A stretch of DNA of 64,000 bases from an uncultured Prevotella sp. GTDB taxonomy: Bacteria; Bacteroidota; Bacteroidia; Bacteroidales; Bacteroidaceae. Positions within the stretch are counted from its first letter, which is position 1. The number at the start of each line of letters is the position of its first letter. Made by a program: the position numbers and the translations under genes. The stretch spans positions 1-64,000 of the forward strand of contig CAMIVY010000018.1 of the NCBI GenBank assembly GCA_946402275.1. Direction: 5' to 3'. Below the pieces are notes generated by a model. It was not told the origin of the DNA. It searched no databases and saw nothing but the letters and a program-made list of their open reading frames with translations. Below, piece after piece: positions 41,209 through 48,512 of this stretch.

Positions 41209-41517
41209 ATGATGAAGAATATTTTGAATTTTAAGGACATAATGGAGGAGTTTTGCTACATCTTCAGAGACACGGACGACGTGAAGGACGTGAAGGAGGT
41301 GATTGGCATGGTGGACAACTATTTTGCGTTGCAGGAGAAGGTGCAGCAGATGTCGTTTCGCCTGCGTCTGAAGTACTGGGCGTGTACGACGGCTGTTTAC
41401 TTCTATCTGCAGATGAACAAGCAGCTGGGAAGGACTGTCGGGCCGTTCAGCGACAGCGTGCGGGAGACGGTGAAGGAGGCGTTTCATGCAATAATCTGGA
41501 AGTATGATGAACATTGA
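41209..41517 (+). CDS. Unknown small protein of the HU island
   Basis: This 102-residue helical protein (MMKNILNFKDIMEEFCYIFR, then RLRLKYWACTTAVYFYLQMN) was not recognised. Its 3' end overlaps the next gene by 14 bases, so the two are coupled. No signal peptide is visible. An alternative start is the second codon. Confidence 0.55.
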   Translation: MMKNILNFKDIMEEFCYIFRDTDDVKDVKEVIGMVDNYFALQEKVQQMSFRLRLKYWACTTAVYFYLQMNKQLGRTVGPFSDSVRETVKEAFHAIIWKYDEH

Positions 41518-42181
41518 CGAGATTAAGTGCAACATCAGTCATCTGCTGGAAGACAGGGGACTGACAAGGGAGTACAAGGAGCAGGCAGTGCGCCTGCTTC
41601 TGTACCACCTGTACGTCGCCTTGGACATCTACCGCTACATGACGCTTTCGGAGAAGAACAAGGCGGGATTCTGGTACCGCACGTTCAAGAATTCATATCG
41701 CCTCACTGGCTTCTTAAAAGAGCGAAAAAGAAAAAGAGACAAAGAAAAATCCCCCCTGCACCCCTCTTATAAAGAAAGAGAGACGGAGGTGAAAGAAAAA
41801 GAGGAGAAAAACCCACCCACCGTTGCAGACGAACACGAGACTTTTCGAAAGGAATGTCTGGGTTATATCGGAAGGTATGAAGAGCAGCAGGTGGCCGACT
41901 TTTTCTTTTACTGGAGCGAGGCAGGCAGCGACGGCAGGATGCGATTTCAGAAAGAGCGTTACTGGAACATTGAAACTCGGCTGAAAAGATGGGTGAAGAA
42001 TCAATATTCCGTTGCCGACGCTACTTCTGCCATCCGCCTGAAGCGTCTGACGAAGAAGGAGCCGGAGCAGAAAGCTGTAGCCGCCAAGCGCGAAGAGGAC
42101 AATGCACGGCTGGAACAGGAAATCGAGGCTCGCAAAGCCGGTGCTGTGTCGTATGAGGAGTGGCTGAAAATGAAAAAATAA
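41504..42181 (+). CDS. DUF7833-like replication-type protein
   Basis: This 225-residue protein has a charged linker (about 75-115, KERKRKRDKEK onward) and a C-terminal domain with FFFYWSEAGSDGRMRFQKER and WNIETRLKRWVKN. The motif 'F..YW.e...dGkMRFe.e..W....RL.rW' is the Bacteroidales domain found in phage- or plasmid-type replication accessory proteins. The tail has a helical segment ending SYEEWLKMKK. The exact role is unknown. Confidence 0.65.
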   Translation: MMNIDEIKCNISHLLEDRGLTREYKEQAVRLLLYHLYVALDIYRYMTLSEKNKAGFWYRTFKNSYRLTGFLKERKRKRDKEKSPLHPSYKERETEVKEKEEKNPPTVADEHETFRKECLGYIGRYEEQQVADFFFYWSEAGSDGRMRFQKERYWNIETRLKRWVKNQYSVADATSAIRLKRLTKKEPEQKAVAAKREEDNARLEQEIEARKAGAVSYEEWLKMKK

Positions 42182-42184
42182 TTA

Positions 42185-42312
42185 GGCACGGATGGACACG
42201 GAAGACACGGACTGCGCGACCTTATTATTAGGCACGGATGGACACGGATGGCCACGGAATTTTTAGATTAAAAATTAAATTTCAGTGCATAAAAACAGTG
42301 TCCATCCGTGCC
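42185..42312. repeat. GGCACGGATGGACAC direct and inverted repeats
   Basis: GGCACGGATGGACACGGA occurs at 42185-42202 and 42231-42248, and GTGTCCATCCGTGCC lies inverted at 42298-42312, giving a 15-pair stem followed by nine A. It separates the DUF7833-like and DUF4248 genes and may end the minus- or plus-strand transcript. Confidence 0.8.
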
Positions 42313-42329
42313 AAAAAAAAAGAAGAAGT

Positions 42330-42515
42330 ATGAAAGCAATGACAAGAGAGGAACTGGCCTATAGGGCCGGGGTTGACAGAAAGACGTTTTACAGTTATCT
42401 TAGTCGTCACAAGGACGAGCTCTGCGCTATGGGCATGAGGCCGCGCGAACGACTGCCGCCCATCGTCGTGAAGTGGATAGCAGACAACTATGGCGTCAGC
42501 ATCGACGATGAATAA
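42330..42515 (+). CDS. DUF4248 helix-turn-helix protein
   Basis: This 61-residue protein from ATG 42330 contains a helix-turn-helix-like segment (MTREELAYRAGVDRKTFYSY, then LPPIVVKWIADNYGV). The size and pattern match DUF4248, a small family almost always found beside HU-HIG genes in Bacteroidales mobile islands. An in-frame ATG at 42285 would run through the inverted repeat and is rejected. It is probably a DNA-binding regulator. Confidence 0.75.
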   Translation: MKAMTREELAYRAGVDRKTFYSYLSRHKDELCAMGMRPRERLPPIVVKWIADNYGVSIDDE

Positions 42516-42723
42516 TGTCCAATAATGGGGAATTTTGTCCCATAATGTCCAATAATGGGGAAACACCATTCTTCGGCTTTGTAATTTTGCAAACGGATTT
42601 GAGAAAGAGCCGCGGAGAATTCCGGATAATCCAAGAGTAATTTCAAATAGTCCAAGAGTAATTTCGATTACTCCGAAAGTAACAACAGTATTAACATTTT
42701 AAAATTTAAAGGAGATTAAAATT
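42516..42723 (+). promoter_or_regulatory. Repeat-rich leader of the HU-HIG gene
   Basis: TGTCCAATAATGGGGAA occurs at 42516 and 42547. A -7 box TAATTTTGC lies at 42592-42600. Downstream, within the likely transcript, TCCAAGAGTAATTTC occurs at about 42631 and 42652, with a related ATTACTCCGAAAGTAA palindrome (42668-42683). These may bind the HU-like protein itself; no evidence beyond the repetition. Confidence 0.55.
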
Positions 42724-43335
42724 ATGGCATTGGAATTGAATTTGACAAAGAACACCAACGACACCATTCAGGGCACGTTGGGCAAGTACTACGCTCGCGT
42801 AGAGTACAAGGGAACAATGGGTTTGCGTGAACTCGCCAGCCACATGCACCACCACAACACCGCCTTCTCGAAGGGTATCATCCTCGGCGTGCTGAACGAC
42901 ATGGTGGACTGCATCAAGGAGCTGGCCCTGCTGGGCTACGTGGTGAAGATTGACGACCTCGGCCTGTTCAAGGTATCGGTCGATGCTAACGGACTGACCC
43001 TGGAGCAGGGCGCGAAGATCACAGCAGGACGTGGCTCACAGCGCACCGACGAGGAACTTTCCGAAAACATCGCCATCCAGCAGTTTGCCGTAGGTGCCGT
43101 GAAGCTCATCATGCAGGCAACGGGCGAGACCACCATCGAGAACATGAACCGCGACGCCACACTGGCCTTCACCTCGAAGACCAAGGCGATGGTCAAGAGC
43201 CTGACAGGCTCGGAATCGACCGACGGCAGCGGCGCTTCGGATTCTAACGACAACGTTAACCCTAACCCTAACCCTAACGATAACCAGGGCGGTGAGAACC
43301 AGGGCGGCAATACCGGCGGAGGTGACGAAGGGTAA
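42724..43335 (+). CDS. HU-HIG family DNA-binding protein
   Basis: This 203-residue protein has a Bacteroidetes HU-like domain (about 1-145: LNLTKNTNDTIQGTLGKYYA and GMLRELASHMHHHN-type region), with the arm region KIDDLGLFKVSVDANGL and the AGRGSQRTDEE stretch. It bends or coats DNA. The C-terminal tail is Asn/Pro/Gly-rich and repetitive (DSNDNVNPNPNPNDNQGG), encoded partly by a CCTAAC-type simple repeat. It is the central marker of the island; a tight terminator follows. Confidence 0.88.
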   Translation: MALELNLTKNTNDTIQGTLGKYYARVEYKGTMGLRELASHMHHHNTAFSKGIILGVLNDMVDCIKELALLGYVVKIDDLGLFKVSVDANGLTLEQGAKITAGRGSQRTDEELSENIAIQQFAVGAVKLIMQATGETTIENMNRDATLAFTSKTKAMVKSLTGSESTDGSGASDSNDNVNPNPNPNDNQGGENQGGNTGGGDEG

Positions 43336-43337
43336 GT

Positions 43338-43367
43338 AAAGAGTGGCGCCATTAGGCGCTACTCTTT
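43338..43367 (+). terminator. 13-pair hairpin after the HU gene
   Basis: AAAGAGTGGCGCC (43338-43350) pairs with GGCGCTACTCTTT (43355-43367) around ATTA, with one G-U pair. A heptamer array (AATGAGA type, with a TGACCTCGGTCA palindrome) follows up to 43445. Confidence 0.85.
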
Positions 43368-43445
43368 AAATGAGTAATGAGAAATGAGAAGTGAGAAATG
43401 AAAATGAAAAATGAAAAATGACCTCGGTCAAAGAAATGAGAAATT

Positions 43446-43556
43446 ATGAAGTGGAAGCGAATTATTGACATAGCGGCGAAGGTTGTAGTAGCCGCTGTCA
43501 CCGCCTTTGTGACGGCACTGGGCACGACATCGTGCATGGGACACGGACCGTTTTAA
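43446..43556 (+). CDS. Smalltalk protein
   Basis: This 36-residue peptide (MKWKRIIDIAAKVVVAAVTA, then FVTALGTTSCMGHGPF) has the smalltalk signature: a basic start, one hydrophobic helix and the TSC near the end. It is found after HU-like genes in Bacteroidales mobile islands; the function is unknown. It was too short for ordinary ORF calling. The usual next gene, a cell-wall amidase, is missing here; repeat DNA follows instead. Confidence 0.8.
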   Translation: MKWKRIIDIAAKVVVAAVTAFVTALGTTSCMGHGPF

Positions 43557-43622
43557 GGGAAAAGTGAAAAGTGAAAAATGAAAAATTTTCTACCGATGTA
43601 GCGGGCTTCGCCCTAGTTAAAA
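43557..43622 (+). repeat. GTGAAAA array with CTACCGATGTAG tail and GGGCTTCGCCC hairpin
   Basis: Three heptamers, ATTTTCTACCGATGTAG, then GCGGGCTTCGCCCTAG, the same parts as at 8936 in a different order. Confidence 0.8.
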
Positions 43623-43666
43623 GTGAAAAAAAAAGCGGGGCAACCGAAAAAGGGTTGCTCCGCTTT
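43623..43666 (-). terminator. Minus-strand intrinsic terminator upstream of glnA
   Basis: AAAGCGGGGCAACC (43632-43645) pairs with GGTTGCTCCGCTTT (43653-43666), 14 pairs with one G-U on the plus strand. Only on the minus strand is the stem followed by a run of nine or ten T (plus-strand A at 43625-43634). Confidence 0.7.
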
Positions 43667-43722
43667 AACTATTCTGTTAGAACAGGTTTTTGGAATGCCG
43701 TAAAGGAAAAGTTCGGTTTTTC

Positions 43723-43754
43723 TTGCATGTCTCAATTTTATTACGTAATTTTGC
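43723..43754 (+). promoter_or_regulatory. Promoter for glutamine synthetase
   Basis: TTG (43723-43725), 20 bases, TAATTTTGC (43746-43754). The ATG is 36 bases downstream. Confidence 0.7.
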
Positions 43755-43790
43755 AGAAAGTATTTGGACAACTAAAACTATAAAAAGAAA

Positions 43791-45299
43791 ATGAATAGCA
43801 GCGAACATCTTATTCTGAATGCCAATCCGCTGGTTGTGGCATTGCAAAAACCCGCGGCTGAGTTTACAAAGGCCGACATCATCAGCTATATTGTGAAAAA
43901 CGACATCCACATGGTCAACTTCATGTATCCGGGAGGTGACGGGAAACTGAAGACGCTGAACTTTGTCATCAATGACCTGGCCTATCTGGACACCATCCTT
44001 ACCTGTGGTGAAAGGGTTGACGGCAGTAGTCTGTTCTCTTTCATTCAGGCTGGCTCGAGCGACCTCTACGTGCTGCCTCGTTTCCGCACCGCCTTTGTTG
44101 ACCCCTTTGCCGAAATTCCTACTGTTGCCATGCTCTGCTCTTATTTCGACAAAGACGGTAACCCGCTGGAGTCGTCGCCTGAGCACACGCTCCATAAGGC
44201 TGCCACGGCATTTAGGGAGATTACGGGATTTGAATTCCAGGCTATGGGTGAACTGGAGTATTATGTCATCAGTGACGACGAAGGGGTGTTCCCGGCTCAG
44301 GACCAGCGTGGCTATCACGAATCGGCTCCCTATGCGAAAGCTAACGAGTTCCGTACCCGTTGCATGCAGTACATCGCACAGACGGGTGGTCAGATTAAGT
44401 ACGGTCATTCTGAGGTGGGCAACTTCAGCCTTAACGGCAAGAACTACGAGCAGAACGAGATAGAGTTCTTGCCTGTACCTGTCGAGCAGGCTGCCGACCA
44501 GCTGATGCTTGCCAAATGGATTATCCGTAACTTAGGCTACCAGCTGGGCTATGATGTCACCTTTGCACCCAAGATTACGACGGGCAAGGCTGGCTCTGGT
44601 TTGCATATCCACATGCGCATCGTCAAGGATGGAAAGAACCAGATGCTGTCAAATGGTGTTCTCAGCGAGAGTGCGCGCAGAATGATTGCCGGCATGATGG
44701 AACTGGCTCCTTCTATCACCGCTTTTGGCAACAAGAATCCAACCAGCTACTTCCGTCTTGTGCCTCATCAGGAGGCTCCTACGAATGTCTGTTGGGGTGA
44801 TCGCAACCGTTCCGTATTGGTTCGTGTGCCCTTGGGTTGGGCTGCTGATGTGGATATGTGTCATGCTGCCAATCCGTTGGAAACAGAAACCAGCTACGAT
44901 ACTAGCATCAAGCAGACCGTGGAGATGCGTTCTCCCGATGGCAGTGCCGACCTCTATCAGTTGCTTGCCGGACTTTGTGTTGCCTGTCGGCACGGCTTCG
45001 AGATGCCTGATGCTTTGGAGGTGGCTGAGCGTACCTATGTGAATGTCAACATCCACGCTGCCGAGAATGCCGACCGGCTTGCCACATTGGCACAACTGCC
45101 TGATTCGTGTGTGGCTTCTGCCGAATGTCTTGACCGCCAGCGTAAGGTGTTCGAGGAACATGGTGTGTTCTCACCTGCCATGATTGACGGCATCATCGCC
45201 CAGCTGCGAGCTTTCGACGATGTGACTCTCCGCAAGAATATCTCTGGTTTCCCGGAGGAAATACAGAAACTCGTAACTCAGTATTTCCACTGCGGATAG
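43791..45299 (+). CDS. glnA: Glutamine synthetase (GlnA type)
   Basis: This 502-residue enzyme makes glutamine from glutamate, ammonia and ATP. Family motifs are VNFMYPGGDGKLKTLNF, the metal-binding AMGELEYYVIS, the ATP-site GSGLHIHMRIVKDGK and the NPTSYFRLVPHQEAP region with WGDRNRSVLVRVP. The length is close to type I enzymes and unlike the 700-residue type III common in Bacteroides. The adenylylation Tyr region is not conserved in an obvious way. It is a single-gene unit with its own promoter and a terminator 13 bases after the stop. Confidence 0.9.
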   Translation: MNSSEHLILNANPLVVALQKPAAEFTKADIISYIVKNDIHMVNFMYPGGDGKLKTLNFVINDLAYLDTILTCGERVDGSSLFSFIQAGSSDLYVLPRFRTAFVDPFAEIPTVAMLCSYFDKDGNPLESSPEHTLHKAATAFREITGFEFQAMGELEYYVISDDEGVFPAQDQRGYHESAPYAKANEFRTRCMQYIAQTGGQIKYGHSEVGNFSLNGKNYEQNEIEFLPVPVEQAADQLMLAKWIIRNLGYQLGYDVTFAPKITTGKAGSGLHIHMRIVKDGKNQMLSNGVLSESARRMIAGMMELAPSITAFGNKNPTSYFRLVPHQEAPTNVCWGDRNRSVLVRVPLGWAADVDMCHAANPLETETSYDTSIKQTVEMRSPDGSADLYQLLAGLCVACRHGFEMPDALEVAERTYVNVNIHAAENADRLATLAQLPDSCVASAECLDRQRKVFEEHGVFSPAMIDGIIAQLRAFDDVTLRKNISGFPEEIQKLVTQYFHCG

Positions 45300-45312
45300 T
45301 TTAGGAAAAAAA

Positions 45313-45343
45313 TTGAAGTCGTGAACTTTTTTCACGACTTCAA
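45313..45343. terminator. Hairpin between convergent glnA and secreted-protein gene
   Basis: TTGAAGTCGTGAA (45313-45325) and TTCACGACTTCAA (45331-45343) form a perfect 13-pair stem with a five-base loop. It serves both directions. Confidence 0.8.
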
Positions 45344-45348
45344 TAAGA

Positions 45349-45744
45349 CTATTTTTCTTCACGCTCTACGGGTGAGAAACGGAACTCGGAGGGTAGGGGG
45401 GTGAGCTCCTTGTATTTCTTGCGGAGCTTGTGGATTTGCTTCTCCAGCTTCTTCTTACTGGTGGCATAGAAGACAACGCAGACGCGGTCGGGTTCCAGAT
45501 ACTGGTTTGCCATGTGCTCCTTCAACTGATAGGAGTAGTGTTCACGGTCCAGGAGGAACTTGGTCTTGGAGTCTATCCATGCGCCTTGCACGTCTTGTAT
45601 CTCGGTGATATAGACCACGGAGTCCTTGAAGGAGGCTGTGAAGCCGAGCATATAGACGTGGGCTGGCTGTATAGGCTTTGCCTGTGATGACACGGCAAAG
45701 GCTGTGAGCACGACGGCAAGGGTTAAGAGCTTGATAATCTTCAT
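45349..45744 (-). CDS. Secreted protein of unknown function, cotranscribed with rpoD
   Basis: This 131-residue protein has a signal peptide (about 1-22, ending SSQAK). The mature part includes [20 protein letters not shown] and a basic C-terminal helix ([18 protein letters not shown]). I do not recognise a named family. Its start overlaps the rpoD stop (ATGA), so it is translationally coupled to rpoD, which suggests constant expression. Confidence 0.75.
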   Translation of the reverse strand: MKIIKLLTLAVVLTAFAVSSQAKPIQPAHVYMLGFTASFKDSVVYITEIQDVQGAWIDSKTKFLLDREHYSYQLKEHMANQYLEPDRVCVVFYATSKKKLEKQIHKLRKKYKELTPLPSEFRFSPVEREEK

Positions 45745-46604
45745 TGTCCTAAATATGATTTTAATAATTTATTCTTTGTATTGTTACGCAAATGGCGGAT
45801 GGCCTTTTCCTTAATCTGGCGTACGCGCTCGCGGGTGAGTCCGTATTTGTTGCCTATCTCTTCGAGGGTCATCTCGGGTTGTCCGATACCATAGAAGGCG
45901 CTGACGACGGAACGCTCGCGGTCGTTGAGCGTCTGAAGGAAGACGGCAATCTCGTCACGGAGCGACTCCAAAACCAACTGGCGGTCGGCCATAGGGGCAT
46001 CGTCGTTGACAAGCACGTCGAGCAGGCTGTTTTCTTCGCCATCTACGAAGGGCGCATCTACGGAGACGTGGCGTGCATTAGCCATCATGGCTTCATCGAC
46101 CTTGTCTTCAGGGAGGTCGATACGCTCCGAAATCTCATCGGTTGAAGGGCGTCGCTCATGCTCCTGTTCAAACTTGCTGAGAATGCGGTTGATCTTGCTG
46201 ACGGAGCCGACTTGGTTCAGCGGTACGCGAACGAGACGGCTTTGCTCGGCAATGGCCTGCAGGATGCTCTGACGAATCCACCAAACGGCATACGAGATGA
46301 ACTTAAAACCACGTGTCTCATCGAATTTCTCAGCAGCCTTGATGAGGCCGACATTGCCCTCGTTGATAAGGTCGGGCAGGGAGAGACCTTGGTTCTGGTA
46401 TTGCTTGGCAACAGAAACCACAAAACGGAGATTAGCTCTTGTCAACTTCTCAAGGGCCTTGCGGTCGCCCTTGCGAATACGTTGCGCCAATTCCACTTCT
46501 TCATCCGTCGAAAGGAGTTCCTCTTTACCTATCTCTTGTAGATATTTTTCAAGTGACTCGCTCTCGCGGTTGGTTATAGATTTCGTGATTTTTAGTTGTC
46601 TCAT
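45741..46604 (-). CDS. rpoD: Primary sigma factor RpoD
   Basis: This 287-residue primary sigma factor of Bacteroidetes type directs RNA polymerase to housekeeping promoters. It has region 1.2 ([15 protein letters not shown]), region 2 with [35 protein letters not shown] and [13 protein letters not shown], region 3, and region 4 with [20 protein letters not shown]. The long region 1.1 and non-conserved insert of proteobacterial RpoD are absent, as expected in this phylum, whose promoters (TTTG/TAnnTTTG) dominate the window. Confidence 0.95.
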   Translation of the reverse strand: MRQLKITKSITNRESESLEKYLQEIGKEELLSTDEEVELAQRIRKGDRKALEKLTRANLRFVVSVAKQYQNQGLSLPDLINEGNVGLIKAAEKFDETRGFKFISYAVWWIRQSILQAIAEQSRLVRVPLNQVGSVSKINRILSKFEQEHERRPSTDEISERIDLPEDKVDEAMMANARHVSVDAPFVDGEENSLLDVLVNDDAPMADRQLVLESLRDEIAVFLQTLNDRERSVVSAFYGIGQPEMTLEEIGNKYGLTRERVRQIKEKAIRHLRNNTKNKLLKSYLGQ

Positions 46605-46630
46605 GTGTACCGTTTTTTAGTTAGCCGGAT

Positions 46631-46682
46631 GCAAAAGTAAGGCATTTTTTCGGAACTACCAAAAAAACGCCTTACTTTTTTC
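46631..46682 (-). promoter_or_regulatory. rpoD promoter inside an inverted repeat
   Basis: Minus-strand TACTTTTGC (46631-46639) with TTGG (46659-46662) 20 bases upstream. The -7 box lies in one arm of an 11-base inverted repeat (AAAAGTAAGGC at 46633-46643, GCCTTACTTTT at 46669-46679), so a hairpin could end the upstream htrA transcript at the rpoD start site. Two copies of CCAATAACCGTTAA follow (46690-46716). Confidence 0.55.
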
Positions 46683-46717
46683 ACGTTAACCAATAACCGT
46701 TAACCAATAACCGTTAC

Positions 46718-48196
46718 TTACTCATTCTGCAGATAGACCACGAAACCGCCACGCTTGCCAGTGGGGAAGATTCCCTTGATAACCAGCATCTGGTCTTGGG
46801 CATCCTTCACGGCCTGCTGCAAATCGTCGAAGCTGCGCATGGGCTGGTCGTTAACCACCTGGATGATGAATCCACGGGGAACACCGGCTTCCTTCATCTT
46901 GCCGCCGCTGACTTTCAGCACTTCAAGACCATAGGATATTTCGAGCTGCTTCTTCTGGGAGTCGGTAACAGGACGTACGTCAATACCTAATACATCGACA
47001 TCCGCATTCTTGACCACCTTGGTGTTGCCTTGTTCGTTCTTCAGGGTGAGCGTAGTGGTCTTCTCCTTCTTGTTGCGCAGGTAGGTAATCTTCACCTTGT
47101 CGCCGGGACGCTTCTGGGCAATGATGGCCTGCAGCTCACCAAACTGCTTGACCTTCTGACCGTCGATGTGGGTCAGCACGTCACCCTCCTGGAGTCCTGC
47201 ATCAGCAGCAGCACCGTCTTCCACAACCTTATCGATGTAGATGCCTTCCATCGTTCCGAAGTCCTGAACGTCCTTGTCCTGGTCCTTCATGGCGTCCACG
47301 TAGTTCTTTACGTCCATACCCTGTATGCCGATCATGGCACGCTGGTAAGAACCGTATTTCTTGAAGTCGTCCACAGCCTTGTTGACGATGCTAGTAGGAA
47401 TGGCGAAACCATAGCCTATGTTTGAACCCGTCTGCGAGTAAATCATAGCGTTGATGCCAATCAGCTCGCCGCGTGTGTTGACCAGTGCGCCACCTGAGTT
47501 ACCTTGGTTGATGGCTGCGTCGGTCTGGATCATCGAGCTGACGCCCTGTCCCATTGAGCGGGCCTTGGCTGATACAATACCAGCAGTCACGGTGTTGTTG
47601 AGGCCCAGCGGATTGCCTACGGCGAGCACCCATTCGCCTACCTTCACGTCGTCGGAGTTGGCAATGGTGATGGCGGGCAGGTCCTTGGCGTCAATCTTGA
47701 TGAGTGCCAGGTCTGTCGTTTTGTCAGCACCGATGATGCGTGCGGAGTATTCCTTAGAGTTCTCGTTCAGCGTTACTGTCAACTCGTCAGCTCCATCCAC
47801 CACGTGGTTGTTGGTGACGATATATCCGTCAGCAGAGATAATAACACCGGAACCGGCTGCAGCCCGCTTCGGAGTCTGCACCTGACGCTTGCGAGTTCCG
47901 TTGTTGCCTCCCTGTCCACGTCCGAAGAAGCCTCCGAAGGGGTCAGAGAAGAAATCCTCGAAAGGATCGCTGTACTCTACGGTCTGCGTCTTCGAGTTGA
48001 TGACGGACTTGATGTAAACCACAGAGGGAAGGGACTTCTCTGCTGCGTAGGTTAAGTCAACGGGTTGACCTGCAGGAGCGGAGGCTGCTGCAGGAGCTGC
48101 TTGTGTCTTGTTGCACGATGCGGCTGAAAAGGCAACTACCATGAGGTAGAGTGCCGGCAGTAAATTCTTTACCATTCTTTTCATTGTACTATTCAT
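46718..48196 (-). CDS. htrA: HtrA/DegP-family periplasmic serine protease
   Basis: This 492-residue protease/chaperone degrades misfolded envelope proteins. The N-terminal signal ends VAFSAASCNK, a possible lipobox (Cys28), so it may be a lipoprotein. The catalytic triad is His131 (VTNNHVVDGAD), Asp162 (KTTDLALIKI) and Ser234 (NQGNSGGALVN). Two PDZ domains follow, starting about residue 285 (KYGSYQRAMIGIQG) and 405. A glycine/phenylalanine-rich linker (SDPFGGFFGRGQGG) precedes the protease domain. A -7-type box TATTTTTGC lies at 48246-48254 on the minus strand. Confidence 0.93.
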   Translation of the reverse strand: MNSTMKRMVKNLLPALYLMVVAFSAASCNKTQAAPAAASAPAGQPVDLTYAAEKSLPSVVYIKSVINSKTQTVEYSDPFEDFFSDPFGGFFGRGQGGNNGTRKRQVQTPKRAAAGSGVIISADGYIVTNNHVVDGADELTVTLNENSKEYSARIIGADKTTDLALIKIDAKDLPAITIANSDDVKVGEWVLAVGNPLGLNNTVTAGIVSAKARSMGQGVSSMIQTDAAINQGNSGGALVNTRGELIGINAMIYSQTGSNIGYGFAIPTSIVNKAVDDFKKYGSYQRAMIGIQGMDVKNYVDAMKDQDKDVQDFGTMEGIYIDKVVEDGAAADAGLQEGDVLTHIDGQKVKQFGELQAIIAQKRPGDKVKITYLRNKKEKTTTLTLKNEQGNTKVVKNADVDVLGIDVRPVTDSQKKQLEISYGLEVLKVSGGKMKEAGVPRGFIIQVVNDQPMRSFDDLQQAVKDAQDQMLVIKGIFPTGKRGGFVVYLQNE

Positions 48197-48461
48197 TTTT
48201 AATTATTATACATTCGTTTTAATTCGTCTCGTTACGAAAACTGGTGCAAAAATAGGGCAAAGAATGGAAAAACTGACAGAATGTCGTAATTATTTGTCGC
48301 AATTTAACAATTACGCCTAATGGCTTAACGGGAATTAGATTTTAACGGTTTAATTCTTAAAATACTGACAAATTTAACGATTTGGTGTGTTTTTAGTTCA
48401 AAATACGAAAACATGATGTCTTTACCCTTCTTTAAAAGAGCGGATGAAGAGGTGGAGGATG
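48197..48461. other. Intergenic stretch between htrA and the sugar-acid dehydrogenase gene
   Basis: Apart from the htrA -7 box at 48246-48254, this AT-rich stretch shows no gene, repeat or convincing hairpin. Confidence 0.6.
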
Positions 48462-48490
48462 AAAAAATCCCAGGAGATTAGTCCTGGGAT
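48462..48490 (-). terminator. Terminator of the mannitol-dehydrogenase-family gene
   Basis: ATCCCAGGA and TCCTGGGAT form a nine-pair stem around six bases; on the minus strand it is followed by six T. Confidence 0.85.
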
Positions 48491-48512
48491 GTTCGAAAAG
48501 AATGCTGAATGT

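Noticed and set aside
43250..43290. CCTAAC repeats as a telomere-like or structural DNA signal
   Set aside because: They lie in frame in the HU-HIG tail and encode an Asn-Pro repeat; coding explains them.
39360..43556. Complete prophage or ICE
   Set aside because: No integrase, relaxase, terminase, portal or tail gene and no attachment repeats were found; it is at most a small or decayed element.
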